Notes under the pieces: model-generated
What the model was told of the DNA's origin: nothing
What the model saw: the letters and a program-made list of their open reading frames with translations, nothing else
The model's database searches: none
Assembly (NCBI GenBank): GCA_945876035.1
Contig: CAMCMU010000011.1
Span: forward strand, 40,562 to 104,561
Length of the DNA stretch: 64,000 bases
Source: Schlesneria paludicola DSM 18645
GTDB lineage: Bacteria; Planctomycetota; Planctomycetia; Planctomycetales; Planctomycetaceae
Reading direction: 5' to 3'
In this document: positions 48,736 through 57,497 of the stretch, one piece after another
How positions within the stretch are numbered: the stretch's first letter is position 1
Layout of the letters: every line of letters begins with the position of its first letter
Program-made: the position numbers and the translations under genes

Positions 48736-50241
48736 TCACGCTGCTCGCTGTTCGGCCTCCGCAACCATCACCGCTGGCACGAAGAGTGTCGGTGTCCAAG
48801 CTTTCAGGTTTGAACCCGGGCCGCCGCGTGGGGGATAGCCATATTCTCTGAGTTTTCCAGAGAGTGTTCGAATGCCGATTTGCAGAGCGCGTGCCGTCTT
48901 CTCACGGTTGCCCGCGAAGCGATTGAACGTCGTCTCGATCAGCTTGCGTTCCATTTCAGCAAGTGTCAGTCCCGGTATCCCCTCCGCTTCTTCCTCGGTG
49001 ATTTCGCGTGGGGTGAGCCACGCTTGGATCATCGATCCGGTGAGCTTGGTGCCCCAGTCAAGAGCACAGGCACGCTCAATCACATTTTCAAGTTCACGAA
49101 CATTGCCTGGCCAGTCATACTTTTGCAGCAGATGCAGAGCATCGACGGTCAGCGATCGTGGCGGCTTCCCTTCGCGTCCCGAAACGCGACGCAAGAAGGA
49201 CTCCGTCAAGGGTGCAATATCGTCCTTCCTCGAACGCAGAGTGGGTAGTTCGAGGCGACACTGGCTGATGGCTTCGTAGAGGTCGCGACGGAACAGACCC
49301 TTTTCGACGAGGCTGACCAAGTCGACGTGTGTTCCACACGAAAAACGAACATCAAAGCGAACTCTTTCACCCGCTTGAACGCGTTCAAATCGTTGATCGC
49401 GAATCAATGAAACGAGCACTTTTTGGACAGGCAACGCCATAAACTGAATCTGCTCGAGAAGCAACGTTCCGCCATCCGCCAGTTCCAGCCGACCCGGTTG
49501 GTGCTGCTGCTGCCCGAACGGACCCGCTTGAATTTCTCCAAACAATTCCTGTTCCAACGTTTCCGCAGACAGGACACTGCAATCGAGTTTGACAAACGGA
49601 CGATGAGCCCGAGAACTGGAATCGTGAATCGCCTGAGCGACAAGATCGATACCGGATCCGGGTTCCCCGTGCAGAAGAATCGAGACCTGTTGTTCGGCGG
49701 CCATCTGGACCTGTTGACGCAACACGTGCATCGCGGTGCTATGCCCCACCATTTCACGCAGATTACGATTATTGAGCTGCCTCTTGAGGCGGCGATTTTC
49801 GCTCTGCAATCGCGACTTCTGAACGGCGGTGGTGATCGCCAGACCGAAATATTCCACTGTATACGGCTGATGCAGCAGATCGATTCCGTTGGCTGCTGGC
49901 AACAATTGCGGATGACCACTCGATGCGGAAGCGATCACACAGATGACTTGAGTCCCAAGCCCCTTCTGTTGGATCAATCCCACCAAGGCACCCGCAGTTT
50001 CTCCGATCGGAAGTGATCCGATCAGACAGGCATCGCATGTGTGGTCGGACAGTGCCTGAGCCGCGGCCTCATGATGGGTGACGACCCGGCATGTATAGCC
50101 GGTCGCCAGCACATCAGCCTCCAGCTTGCCCGCTTCATCGGGATCGCACGTGACGACCAAGATACTCGGTGGTGTCTCCACAGGAGAAATGCTTGCCGCA
50201 CGTTGCGGGAACGGAATCACATCGAGAGGGGCGATCGTCAT
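48736..50241 (-). CDS. NtrC-like regulator with degenerate receiver and AAA+ domains
   Basis: 501 aa with the standard order receiver (26-140), AAA+ (165-405), Fis-type DNA-binding (about 428-468). In the receiver the phospho-acceptor Asp is Gly75 (ACLIGSLP) and the conserved Lys is Gln (LLHQPYT). In AAA+, Walker A reads GEPGSGIDL with Ile198 for Lys; Walker B reads LLLEQI instead of LFLDEI; the GAFTGA sigma54 loop is AGPFGQ. Structural segments DWPGNVRELENVIERA and FRRDLYEAIS are kept. It should not hydrolyse ATP or open sigma54 promoters, yet NREKTARALQIGIRTLSGKLREYG is a good helix-turn-helix. It probably binds DNA as a repressor or passive activator. Confidence 0.9.
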   Translation of the reverse strand: MTIAPLDVIPFPQRAASISPVETPPSILVVTCDPDEAGKLEADVLATGYTCRVVTHHEAAAQALSDHTCDACLIGSLPIGETAGALVGLIQQKGLGTQVICVIASASSGHPQLLPAANGIDLLHQPYTVEYFGLAITTAVQKSRLQSENRRLKRQLNNRNLREMVGHSTAMHVLRQQVQMAAEQQVSILLHGEPGSGIDLVAQAIHDSSSRAHRPFVKLDCSVLSAETLEQELFGEIQAGPFGQQQHQPGRLELADGGTLLLEQIQFMALPVQKVLVSLIRDQRFERVQAGERVRFDVRFSCGTHVDLVSLVEKGLFRRDLYEAISQCRLELPTLRSRKDDIAPLTESFLRRVSGREGKPPRSLTVDALHLLQKYDWPGNVRELENVIERACALDWGTKLTGSMIQAWLTPREITEEEAEGIPGLTLAEMERKLIETTFNRFAGNREKTARALQIGIRTLSGKLREYGYPPRGGPGSNLKAWTPTLFVPAVMVAEAEQRAA

Positions 50242-51022
50242 ACAGTCACCGTGATTTTGAGGAACGATGGATCGTCAAGGCGCGGACTGCGGACGCTCCG
50301 CGGAACGCGATTGCTTCAAAGACAGCGGCGCAGAGCCGCAAAAAACGAAAGGGGAAATCAAATGGAGATGCACCACTTCACCCGCTGGGCAAAGCCGTAC
50401 TTCCAACAGACGCGAACGAATTGTGAAAGGGAGATGTCGAGCCGGGGTTTATTCGCAACCGGCAGAGTGTGTCAATGGCTTCTCCTACGAGCATGCAAAG
50501 ATTGTAAAAGAGGGTTCAACCACACCCCTATTGTCATACTAATTGTTGGTTCGGCACGCGTTTTCATCGCTCTATCCGACGCGAAACGGCCATGGAGGGT
50601 CTGAATCCACCTTCCGTCAGGCGGTTCACCGATTCCAAACGCCGGCATGATCGACGCAAAAGAGTCGACAACAGTTCCTGCTCGTGAATGACACACGATT
50701 CGATAATGAATCAACATTATTCGATAATGAATCAACATTGTGCGGCACTTGCAGCTGGCGAATCCCTTCACGAGAAACGCCGACCCGTGTTTAATATGCA
50801 ACCGGTGGCATCCGCTCAAGGAATCTGTCCCCTGTTCACAAATTCCGGCGACAACAAGCCGTCGCGTGATCTGGTTTTGGTGCTCCGAGGAGTAAAGACA
50901 TGAGGCAAAATCTGCTGACATGACGTCAGTTCGTCAAAACAACAACCGTCGCAGCGGGAGTTGGATTGACGATGCCCTGCTGGTCGACGTCCTGCATCAA
51001 TGCCGATCCCGCGGGGAATGGA
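50242..51022. other. Intergenic stretch, no confident gene
   Basis: 780 nt. A minus-strand open frame (50472-50921) reads through the tandem repeat below and has no family resemblance. Promoter of the NtrC-like gene should be near 50250-50350. Confidence 0.5.
50698..50739. repeat. Perfect 21-bp tandem duplication
   Basis: The unit ATTCGATAATGAATCAACATT occurs twice in a row without mismatch (50698-50718, 50719-50739). It is much richer in A/T than its surroundings. Confidence 0.9.
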
Positions 51023-52229
51023 ATGCGTTTCGGGATCATTGGCACAGGCTATCGCGGGGCGACTGTCGCCGACAACGCGATTGCCAATGGGGCGTTTCTT
51101 GTCGCCATTGCCGAAACCGATTCACAGAGGGGCGGCCAGTACAAGCAAAAGACCGAAGACTCTGCCCAAATTTATGGCGACTATCGTCCGATTCTTGACC
51201 GGAAAGAGATCGATTCTGTGGCCGTTTGCACACCAGATCACGAGCACACCAAGATGTCACATTAAGGCAATGCCGGCTGGCAAGGATGTCTACTGCGAGC
51301 AGCCCCTGACACTCACCATCGATTACGAAAAGTTGCTGCGACAGGGGGTGAAGGAGCGTGGCAATGTTTTTCAAGTCGGGACACAACAACGGAGCGAGTT
51401 TGGCCTGAAGTTCCTCAATGCGTTTGCGTTATGTCGCGCGGGTCGTTTGGGCGAAATTCGGCGAATCACGTGTGCCATTGGCGAGGCAAAAACGGGAGTC
51501 CCCTTTGAGGAACAGAAACCGCCATCACATCTCGACTGGGATCGCTGGTCGGGCCCCGCCCCCAAGGTGGCCTATATACCAGAGCGGGTCCATTACATGT
51601 TTCGATATTGGTATGCCTACCCGGGCGGTCCAGTGACGGATTGGGGTGTCCACCACGTGGATATCGCCCAATGGGCCATCGGAGTATCCGACTCGGGACC
51701 CGTGTCGATCCAAGGTCACGGGGCCAATTTCAAAATATTCCGAACAGATACCAGGCTGCCACTCGCTTCAACATCAAGTGCACGTACCCCAACGGTGCCG
51801 AAATTCTCTTCGTCGACGACAAGAGTCCGGTCTTCGACACTGGCCTGTTGATCGAAGGGACCGAGGGACGAATATTCCTCAACCGGGTCAAATTGACGGG
51901 CGAACCGGTTGACGCCATGAAAGACAATCCGCTGCCCGATGATGCGCTGGCGAGGCTCTCCAAAGGCCAGCAGCCGGGTGATCACATGCACAATTTCATG
52001 GAATGATTCAGGGATCGAAGCGAACCCGTTTCCGACGTCGCCTCGCATCATCGATGCTGTCACGACCTGCCATTGGGGCAATATCTCTATGCGGTTGGGT
52101 CGGGAAATGCGTTGGGATGCGGGCACAGAACAGATCGTTGGTGACGATGAAGCCGATTCTTGGCAGAAGCGAGAACAACGACCTCCGTATCAATTCCCGG
52201 TGTCGAGCCCCGCTGCCTCGAAAACGTGA
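51023..52229 (+). pseudogene. Gfo/Idh/MocA-family oxidoreductase, multiply frameshifted
   Basis: The N-terminus from the ATG at 51023 has the NAD motif FGIIGTGYRGATVADNAI and ends in VAVCTPDHEHT; after a shift near 51255 the protein continues as AMPAGKDVYCEQPLTLTIDYEKL (Lys/Glu-Pro catalytic region is EQP, where family members have EKP), GPVTDWGVHHVDIAQWAIG; another shift near 51745 gives FNIKCTYPNGAEILF and LLIEGTEGRIFLNR; a last shift near 52005 gives CHWGNISMRLGREMRWD and a stop at 52229. At least three frameshifts show it is dead. Ancestor: an exported or cytoplasmic sugar oxidoreductase. Confidence 0.85.
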
Positions 52230-52357
52230 TGTCCGATGATATTTCGGGGGTTGCCGGAATTGCGGTTGTGTTGATGGTCCATTTATTTGATCTGAAACAC
52301 TCCTGTCTTGGAGTTCTTGACTTTGGACGCAGATCCCAGCTTCAAGAGGGGGCAGCG

Positions 52358-52743
52358 ATGTCAATCGCTCACCTCGCGATTGGATCACGCAACGTGCAAG
52401 CAACAGCGGATTTTCTCACCCGAACCATGAAATGGAAATCGATCGAAGCGCCAACCAATGTCCCACGAAAAGTTGTCCGGCTTGATCTGTCACCCGAAAG
52501 AGATCGATCACAACAGATACACATGATTTACTCGCGGAATTCAAAGCGTCGCCGTTTGAACGCGAGTTTGGACGACATTGGGCCGTGTTTCACACGGGGA
52601 GCGACAGGACCTCATTGCAAAAACGGATTGTCGAGCATGGCGGCCGGCTAATTGTTCCGTTACGGTAAACCCCTTTTGAACGATATTTTTTCTCTGAACC
52701 GATCACCGGATACGTATTCGAAGTCATAAACCGGGAACAGTAG
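52358..52743 (+). pseudogene. VOC (glyoxalase-fold) family protein, frameshifted
   Basis: ATG at 52358 with AAGAGGGGGC before it. Opens with MSIAHLAIGSRNVQATADFL, a typical VOC first strand and helix. The frame is lost near 52530; another frame gives FGRHWAVFHTGSDRTSL and RIVEHGGRLIVPLR, and a third gives YFFSEPITGYVFEVINR, ending at 52743. All pieces of one 125-residue domain are present but in three frames. Ends 11 nt before RidA, so it was once in the same operon. Confidence 0.75.
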
Positions 52744-52754
52744 GGAAACGGCTG

Positions 52755-53216
52755 ATGTCTATTGAACAAAAACTGCGGGAATTGAATATTCAGTTACCAC
52801 CACCGCCAGCCGCTGTGGCTGCGTATCGACCTTGGGCACGGACCGGCAATCTCGTGATCACATCGGGCCAGTTGCCATGGAAGGATGGCAAGATCGCTTT
52901 TGCGGGCCGACTGGGTGAAGGGATCGGTCTTGAGGAGGGCTATCAGGCCGCGCGCCAATGTGCACTCAATGCCATCGCGCAGCTCAAGGATGCTGTGGGA
53001 GATTTGGAACGGGTGACGCAAATCGTTCGACTCGAAGGATACGTCCATTGCGCCCCCGGTTTCCGCGGTCATCCCGATGTTCTCAACGGTGCATCGCATC
53101 TCTTTTCGCAAGTTTTCGGTGAGCGAGACAAGCACTCCCGCCTCGCTCTTGGAATCGCCGAGATGCCGCTTGATGCCGCCATACAACTGAGTGTCACGGC
53201 TGAAGTCAGAGACTGA
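52755..53216 (+). CDS. RidA/YjgF-family protein
   Basis: 153 aa of the YjgF_like/atu1371 subgroup (long N-terminus LRELNIQLPPPPAAVAAYRP). The fold segments are NLVITSGQLPWKDGKI and QCALNAIAQLKDAVGDLERV; ending LGIAEMPLDAAIQLSVTAEV. Classical RidA deaminates enamine/imine intermediates and needs an Arg in the AR[SA] motif near the end; here the position reads LGIAEMPLDAAIQ, without that Arg, so the activity may differ. The gene is complete, with a start 11 nt after the VOC pseudogene. Confidence 0.9.
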   Translation: MSIEQKLRELNIQLPPPPAAVAAYRPWARTGNLVITSGQLPWKDGKIAFAGRLGEGIGLEEGYQAARQCALNAIAQLKDAVGDLERVTQIVRLEGYVHCAPGFRGHPDVLNGASHLFSQVFGERDKHSRLALGIAEMPLDAAIQLSVTAEVRD

Positions 53217-53340
53217 GATTCTGATCCCTGATTTTTCTATCCTTGGCAGGGGTTAAATTGCCGTTTGAATCCTGCTTCCGATTGGCAGACGACACGTTGT
53301 CTTTCGAACTAGGTTTTCTCTAGCCCATTCCGGGAGTTCC

Positions 53341-53997
53341 ATGAGCACCAAACCAGCAACGGTTCTGACGGCCGAGTCATTTGTCCGTGAGTTCAAGCAG
53401 GAGCGGGCATCGGCCATTTTGCGAACGAATAATCAGCACGGGGGACGGCGTGCGATGGAAGCGGCCGTTCGCGGTGGATTTCGAATCATCGAGTTCACCC
53501 TGAGTATTCCAGGCGCAATCGAATTGATCGCTGAATTCTCTCGCAAACCAGGCTTGATCATCGGAGCGGGGACGGTCTTGGACGTGGATCAGGTTGATGC
53601 CGTGATTGCAGCCGGAGCGAGCTTTGTCGTATCGCCGGTCATGGACGAAGCTGTGATTCAGCGTGCCAAATCACACAATGTCGCGGTGATGCCCGGCACA
53701 AGTACTCCCACGGAGATGCTTCAAGCGCATCGGGCGGGAGCTCAGTTTCAAAAACTCTTTCCCGAGCCGGGTCCGGGCCCCATCTGGATCAAGCAGACTC
53801 TGGGACCGCTACCCTTTTTGAACATTGTACCGACCAGCGGTGTCACCTTGGCCAATGCTTCAGCCTACCTTCAAGCCGGTGCCGTAGCTGTGGGTTTCGT
53901 CAACAGCTTGTTCGTTCCGGAAGATATCAAGGCGGGTGCGTTTGAACGGATCGAGCTACGCGCAAAAGAAATGCTGCTGGCGGTCAAAAATGCCTAA
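53341..53997 (+). CDS. KDPG/KHG-type aldolase
   Basis: 218 aa class I aldolase that cleaves 2-keto-3-deoxy-6-phosphogluconate or 4-hydroxy-2-oxoglutarate to pyruvate plus an aldehyde via a Schiff base. ATG follows GGGAG. Visible: GGFRIIEFTLS with the catalytic Glu, IIGAGTVLDVDQVDAVIAAGASFVVSP, VMPGTSTPTEML and FQKLFPEP, where Lys is the Schiff-base residue. The loop after KLFPEP is longer than in E. coli Eda (GPGPIWIKQTLGPLPF). Together with RidA and the sugar-kinase-like gene it points to sugar-acid catabolism. Confidence 0.92.
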   Translation: MSTKPATVLTAESFVREFKQERASAILRTNNQHGGRRAMEAAVRGGFRIIEFTLSIPGAIELIAEFSRKPGLIIGAGTVLDVDQVDAVIAAGASFVVSPVMDEAVIQRAKSHNVAVMPGTSTPTEMLQAHRAGAQFQKLFPEPGPGPIWIKQTLGPLPFLNIVPTSGVTLANASAYLQAGAVAVGFVNSLFVPEDIKAGAFERIELRAKEMLLAVKNA

Positions 53998-53999
53998 GG

Positions 54000-54026
54000 G
54001 AATCGCCATCGCCTCTGCGGCGATTC
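54000..54026 (+). terminator. Possible terminator after the aldolase gene
   Basis: GAATCGCC (54000-54007) pairs with GGCGATTC (54019-54026), then TTACTTCC. It is only 3 nt past the stop. Confidence 0.5.
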
Positions 54027-54502
54027 TTACTTCCGACGGCACGACTGCGTAACATCCCCGGACGCGAGGAGCGGATCCTGACTCCGTGTCCGACCATCCT
54101 CAGCATGCGCGACGCAGTGTTGAGACAACGCAATCCAGCCAGAGCCTCGCAGACTCACGCCACAGAGGGCATCGATGATCCCTGCGGTCCGACTCGCTGA
54201 CGCTCGGCCCCCAAAATGGCGGCGGGGATTCGTCGGGCAAGACATCGTCGCAAAAACAGAAGAAGAAATCACGATTGCGTTTGCCGACGGCGGGGAAGCA
54301 TTCCATCTGGCAGCCTTCGTCAAAATCCAAATTGTTACACCGCGTCTTCCCCGAACGAATGACCGGCAGAGGATCCGCGAGGTCCGTCACTCAACCGTAC
54401 GACGCTTGCTTAGTAGTTGCGTCCAGTTGAGTTGATCGTCCGCACTGAGACAAACAGCGAAAGGATCAACTATAGTCCTCAGTTGATTGGAGATCTGACC
54501 AC
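54027..54502. other. Intergenic, small open frames only
   Basis: 475 nt. An 86-codon plus-strand frame (54175-54435) and a 98-codon minus-strand frame (54027-54323) overlap; neither has a ribosome site or known relatives, so no gene is called. Confidence 0.5.
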
Positions 54503-55921
54503 ATGAGTTTGGCAAGAAAACGCACGGAGGGACAATTCCAAATGCCTAATGATCCCCAACACATTGAGTTAAAGGCTCGATGTCAATCGAGCCACGACCC
54601 CTATTCGGCGTTTCGTGTTCCGGGATTTACCAGGTATTTCGTCGGGAACATCATCGTGCAACTCGGCATGCAGATGCAGGCCACTGCGGTGGGATGGGAC
54701 GTCTACGAACAGACTCGATCAAGTCGGTCGTTGGGTTTTGTCGGGCTGATTCAATTCCTGCCGGTGATGTTTTTCGCACTGCCGGCCGGATATTTAGCCG
54801 ATCATTTTCAACGCAAGAAAATCGTCCTCGTTGCCTCTGCTGTGCTGACGCTGGGCTCGGCGATGCTGGCTATCGCATCTTGGAGCGGCCAAAGCATCTG
54901 GGTCATGTATGCATGCTTAATGGTGATTGGAATTGCACGGGCAGTTCAACAGCCGGCCAAGGCTTCATTGATTCCGATGATTGTTCCTCGTGATCAATAC
55001 ACAAATGCGGTGACTTGGAACAGCACCGCCTTTCAACTCGCCTGTATTATTGGTCCGGCGCTGGCTGGAATTCTGATTGCGATTTACGGGAGCGCTGCCC
55101 TCATCTACGCCTTGGAAGCGTGTGCCTCTCTTGTCTTTTTGCTGGCACTCAGTACGGTTTCGACTCAAGCCCAGGCTCACGCCCGATCGGAGACCACAAC
55201 CTTGCGCTCGCTCGCCGCGGGCCTTCGTTTTGTATGGCGCACTCGCGTGATTCTCGCCGCCATCAGCCTAGACCTTTTCGCAGTCCTCTTAGGAGGAGCG
55301 ACGACTCTTCTGCCCGTCTATTCCAAAGAAGTGCTCGACATGCGGTTGGAGCTCAACTGGCTCTCTCGTATTTCAGGGCCGTGGGCGGACAATTCCAGTT
55401 GGGATCTGACTGCGGTTGGCCTAGGTTGTCTCCGAACAGCACCGGCCGTGGGCGCGCTCGCCATGGCCTTCTTGCTGGCCTACCGTCAACCGATGGAACG
55501 ATCAGGACGGACACTGCTGTGGGCGGTCGCGGGATTCGGACTGACGACGATTCTATTCGGACTCTCGCGATCATTCTGGCTGTCATTCGGGATGTTGTTT
55601 CTGACGGGTGCGTTGGACATGGTGAGCGTCGTGATCCGACATACATTGATTCAACTGCGTACGCCCGATGAAATGCGAGGACGGGTTCAGGCGGTCAACG
55701 GAATTTTCATCGGCGCTTCCAATGAGCTCGGTGGATTTGAATCCGGAGAGGTCGCTCATTGGTTTGCACGCGAATCGGATCCGTCGTTCGGCCCAATCGT
55801 CTCCGTCGTGAGTGGCGGCATTGGCACCGTAGCCATCGTCAGCCTCGTTGGCTGGCTTTCGCCCCAAATTCGCAATTACGGACGGCTCAGCCAAGACACA
55901 CCAGAGGTCTCGTCTCCGTGA
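54503..55921 (+). CDS. MFS transporter (EntS/MFS_3 type exporter)
   Basis: 472 aa inner-membrane protein with about twelve membrane segments. After a 35-residue cytoplasmic N-terminus, FRVPGFTRYFVGNIIVQLGMQMQATAVGWDVYEQT and ALPAGYLADHFQRKKIV (the loop 2-3 signature) define the MFS_3 group, as in enterobactin exporter EntS. AVQQPAKASLIPMIVPRDQYTNAVTWNST is another group marker. Cargo unknown. The stop is 7 nt from the end of the convergent amidohydrolase gene. Confidence 0.9.
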   Translation: MSLARKRTEGQFQMPNDPQHIELKARCQSSHDPYSAFRVPGFTRYFVGNIIVQLGMQMQATAVGWDVYEQTRSSRSLGFVGLIQFLPVMFFALPAGYLADHFQRKKIVLVASAVLTLGSAMLAIASWSGQSIWVMYACLMVIGIARAVQQPAKASLIPMIVPRDQYTNAVTWNSTAFQLACIIGPALAGILIAIYGSAALIYALEACASLVFLLALSTVSTQAQAHARSETTTLRSLAAGLRFVWRTRVILAAISLDLFAVLLGGATTLLPVYSKEVLDMRLELNWLSRISGPWADNSSWDLTAVGLGCLRTAPAVGALAMAFLLAYRQPMERSGRTLLWAVAGFGLTTILFGLSRSFWLSFGMLFLTGALDMVSVVIRHTLIQLRTPDEMRGRVQAVNGIFIGASNELGGFESGEVAHWFARESDPSFGPIVSVVSGGIGTVAIVSLVGWLSPQIRNYGRLSQDTPEVSSP

Positions 55922-55928
55922 CTGTGTG

Positions 55929-57374
55929 TTACGGAGCAGTCGGGGAATTTCGGTAGTCCAGTGGTGGCTTTTGATTAGGCTGCAATAACGGAGCATACAT
56001 CCGACCTGCGATATGCCCGGCATGTTCGGCTCGGGCGGCAGCGATGATATTCGGCTGCTGAAACAAATCCCAGAGGGTGGCTGCCATCGTGCGCGCGGCG
56101 AGTTGCATTCCCTGATTACCAATCGAACTGCCACCGGCAGCGACGGCTTGCCAAGAATGCGCGATGGTTCCCGGGACGAAGCAGGCTGTGGTGAAGCCGG
56201 CGGTCGGAATAATCCATGAGACATCGCCAACGTCCGTCGAACTCTTGCTCACCTCTCCGCTGGAATCAAAAACTTGGACCACGGTATCCAGTGACTGTGG
56301 CTTGCTGAGTGTTGTTTGCAATCGAAGGGCGAACTGAATTTCGTCAGCCGTATACTTGATGTCGTTCAGTTGTTTCAGATTGGCAAGAGCCACTTGTGCC
56401 AGAGTATCGTTCGAGAGGACCTCTAATGTGCCACCGAGGTACGCCTCTTGGAGCGTCGTTTCGGTGGCGAGTGCTCCGGCCTGAGCGCACTTCAAGAGAC
56501 GCGAATAAATATCGCGCACAACATCGGAGTTGGGGTGCCGCACATAGAAAAATACCTCCGCAAAATCAGGGACCACATTCGGAGCACTACCTCCCGCAGT
56601 AATGATGTGATGGATGCGAGTGAAGTCCGGTGTATGTTCCCGCAGCAATTCGGAAGCATGGCACGTTAGTTCGATCGCATCCAGAGCGGATCGACCTTGC
56701 TCCGGTGCGCCAGCCGCATGGGCACTTTTTCCCTGAAAACGAAACTTCACCGCGGCTCTCGCCAGACACGAAAAATCACCCGCCGTGTTGCGTCCGGACG
56801 GATGCCAGTGAAACACTGCGTCGCAGTCATTGAACAGACCCGCACGCACCATGAACACCTTGCCGCTTCCACCCTCCTCCGCCGGACACCCGTAGAACCT
56901 CACCGTTCCCCGAAGTTGTCCCGTTCGGATTTGTTCGGCAATTGCAATCGCCGCCGACATGGATGCTGCACCCAACAAATGATGACCGCAAGCGTGTCCA
57001 TAGTCCGTTCCCTCACGAGGCTGTTGCTCGGGAACCGCCTGCTGAGATAGTCCTGGCAAGGCATCGTATTCTCCGAGAACTCCGATCACCGGTTGTCCTT
57101 CACCATAAGTCGCCGTAAATGCGGTCGGGATCTCGGCGACACCTCGATGAATGGCGAACCCCGCGTGTTCCAGAGCCTCGGCCAAGAGTCGAGCTGATTC
57201 CGTTTCCTGATATCCCGGTTCTGCCAACTGCCAGATTTTCGTCGCGATCTCCCAAGTCGCGATGCCGCGACGTTGGATGCTTTCATTCAGTGCTGCCTTC
57301 TGTGCGAATACACATTCGGAAAATGTGACATCAAAACAGAAAAGACACAGAATCGACCGTAATCCACGCCACAT
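55929..57374 (-). CDS. Exported AbgB-like M20 amidohydrolase
   Basis: 481 aa from the ATG at 57374 with GGGGAG 7 nt before. Residues 1-25 form a signal peptide (MWRGLRSILCLFCFDVTF...VFA). VIGVLGEYDALPGLSQQ, DYGHACGHHLLGAASM (metal ligands) and YGCPAEEGGSGKVFM (catalytic Glu pair) identify the aminobenzoyl-glutamate-hydrolase subunit B type; DVGDVSWIIPTAGF is a further subgroup mark. It probably cleaves amide-linked glutamate or similar in the periplasm. Follows the kinase gene by 123 nt on the same strand. Confidence 0.9.
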   Translation of the reverse strand: MWRGLRSILCLFCFDVTFSECVFAQKAALNESIQRRGIATWEIATKIWQLAEPGYQETESARLLAEALEHAGFAIHRGVAEIPTAFTATYGEGQPVIGVLGEYDALPGLSQQAVPEQQPREGTDYGHACGHHLLGAASMSAAIAIAEQIRTGQLRGTVRFYGCPAEEGGSGKVFMVRAGLFNDCDAVFHWHPSGRNTAGDFSCLARAAVKFRFQGKSAHAAGAPEQGRSALDAIELTCHASELLREHTPDFTRIHHIITAGGSAPNVVPDFAEVFFYVRHPNSDVVRDIYSRLLKCAQAGALATETTLQEAYLGGTLEVLSNDTLAQVALANLKQLNDIKYTADEIQFALRLQTTLSKPQSLDTVVQVFDSSGEVSKSSTDVGDVSWIIPTAGFTTACFVPGTIAHSWQAVAAGGSSIGNQGMQLAARTMAATLWDLFQQPNIIAAARAEHAGHIAGRMYAPLLQPNQKPPLDYRNSPTAP

Positions 57375-57497
57375 GCTGAAACTCCCCAAATGAGATGACA
57401 TTTTCTGTTCGACAAGGGGCATCAAACGATGACCTGGGGTTCCGTACCGCTCATGATCCGGCCCTGCGAGTCTATGTCGCCAATGCATTTTCAAGCA

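Noticed and set aside
50698..50739. CRISPR array
   Set aside because: Only two copies without a spacer and no cas genes in the window.
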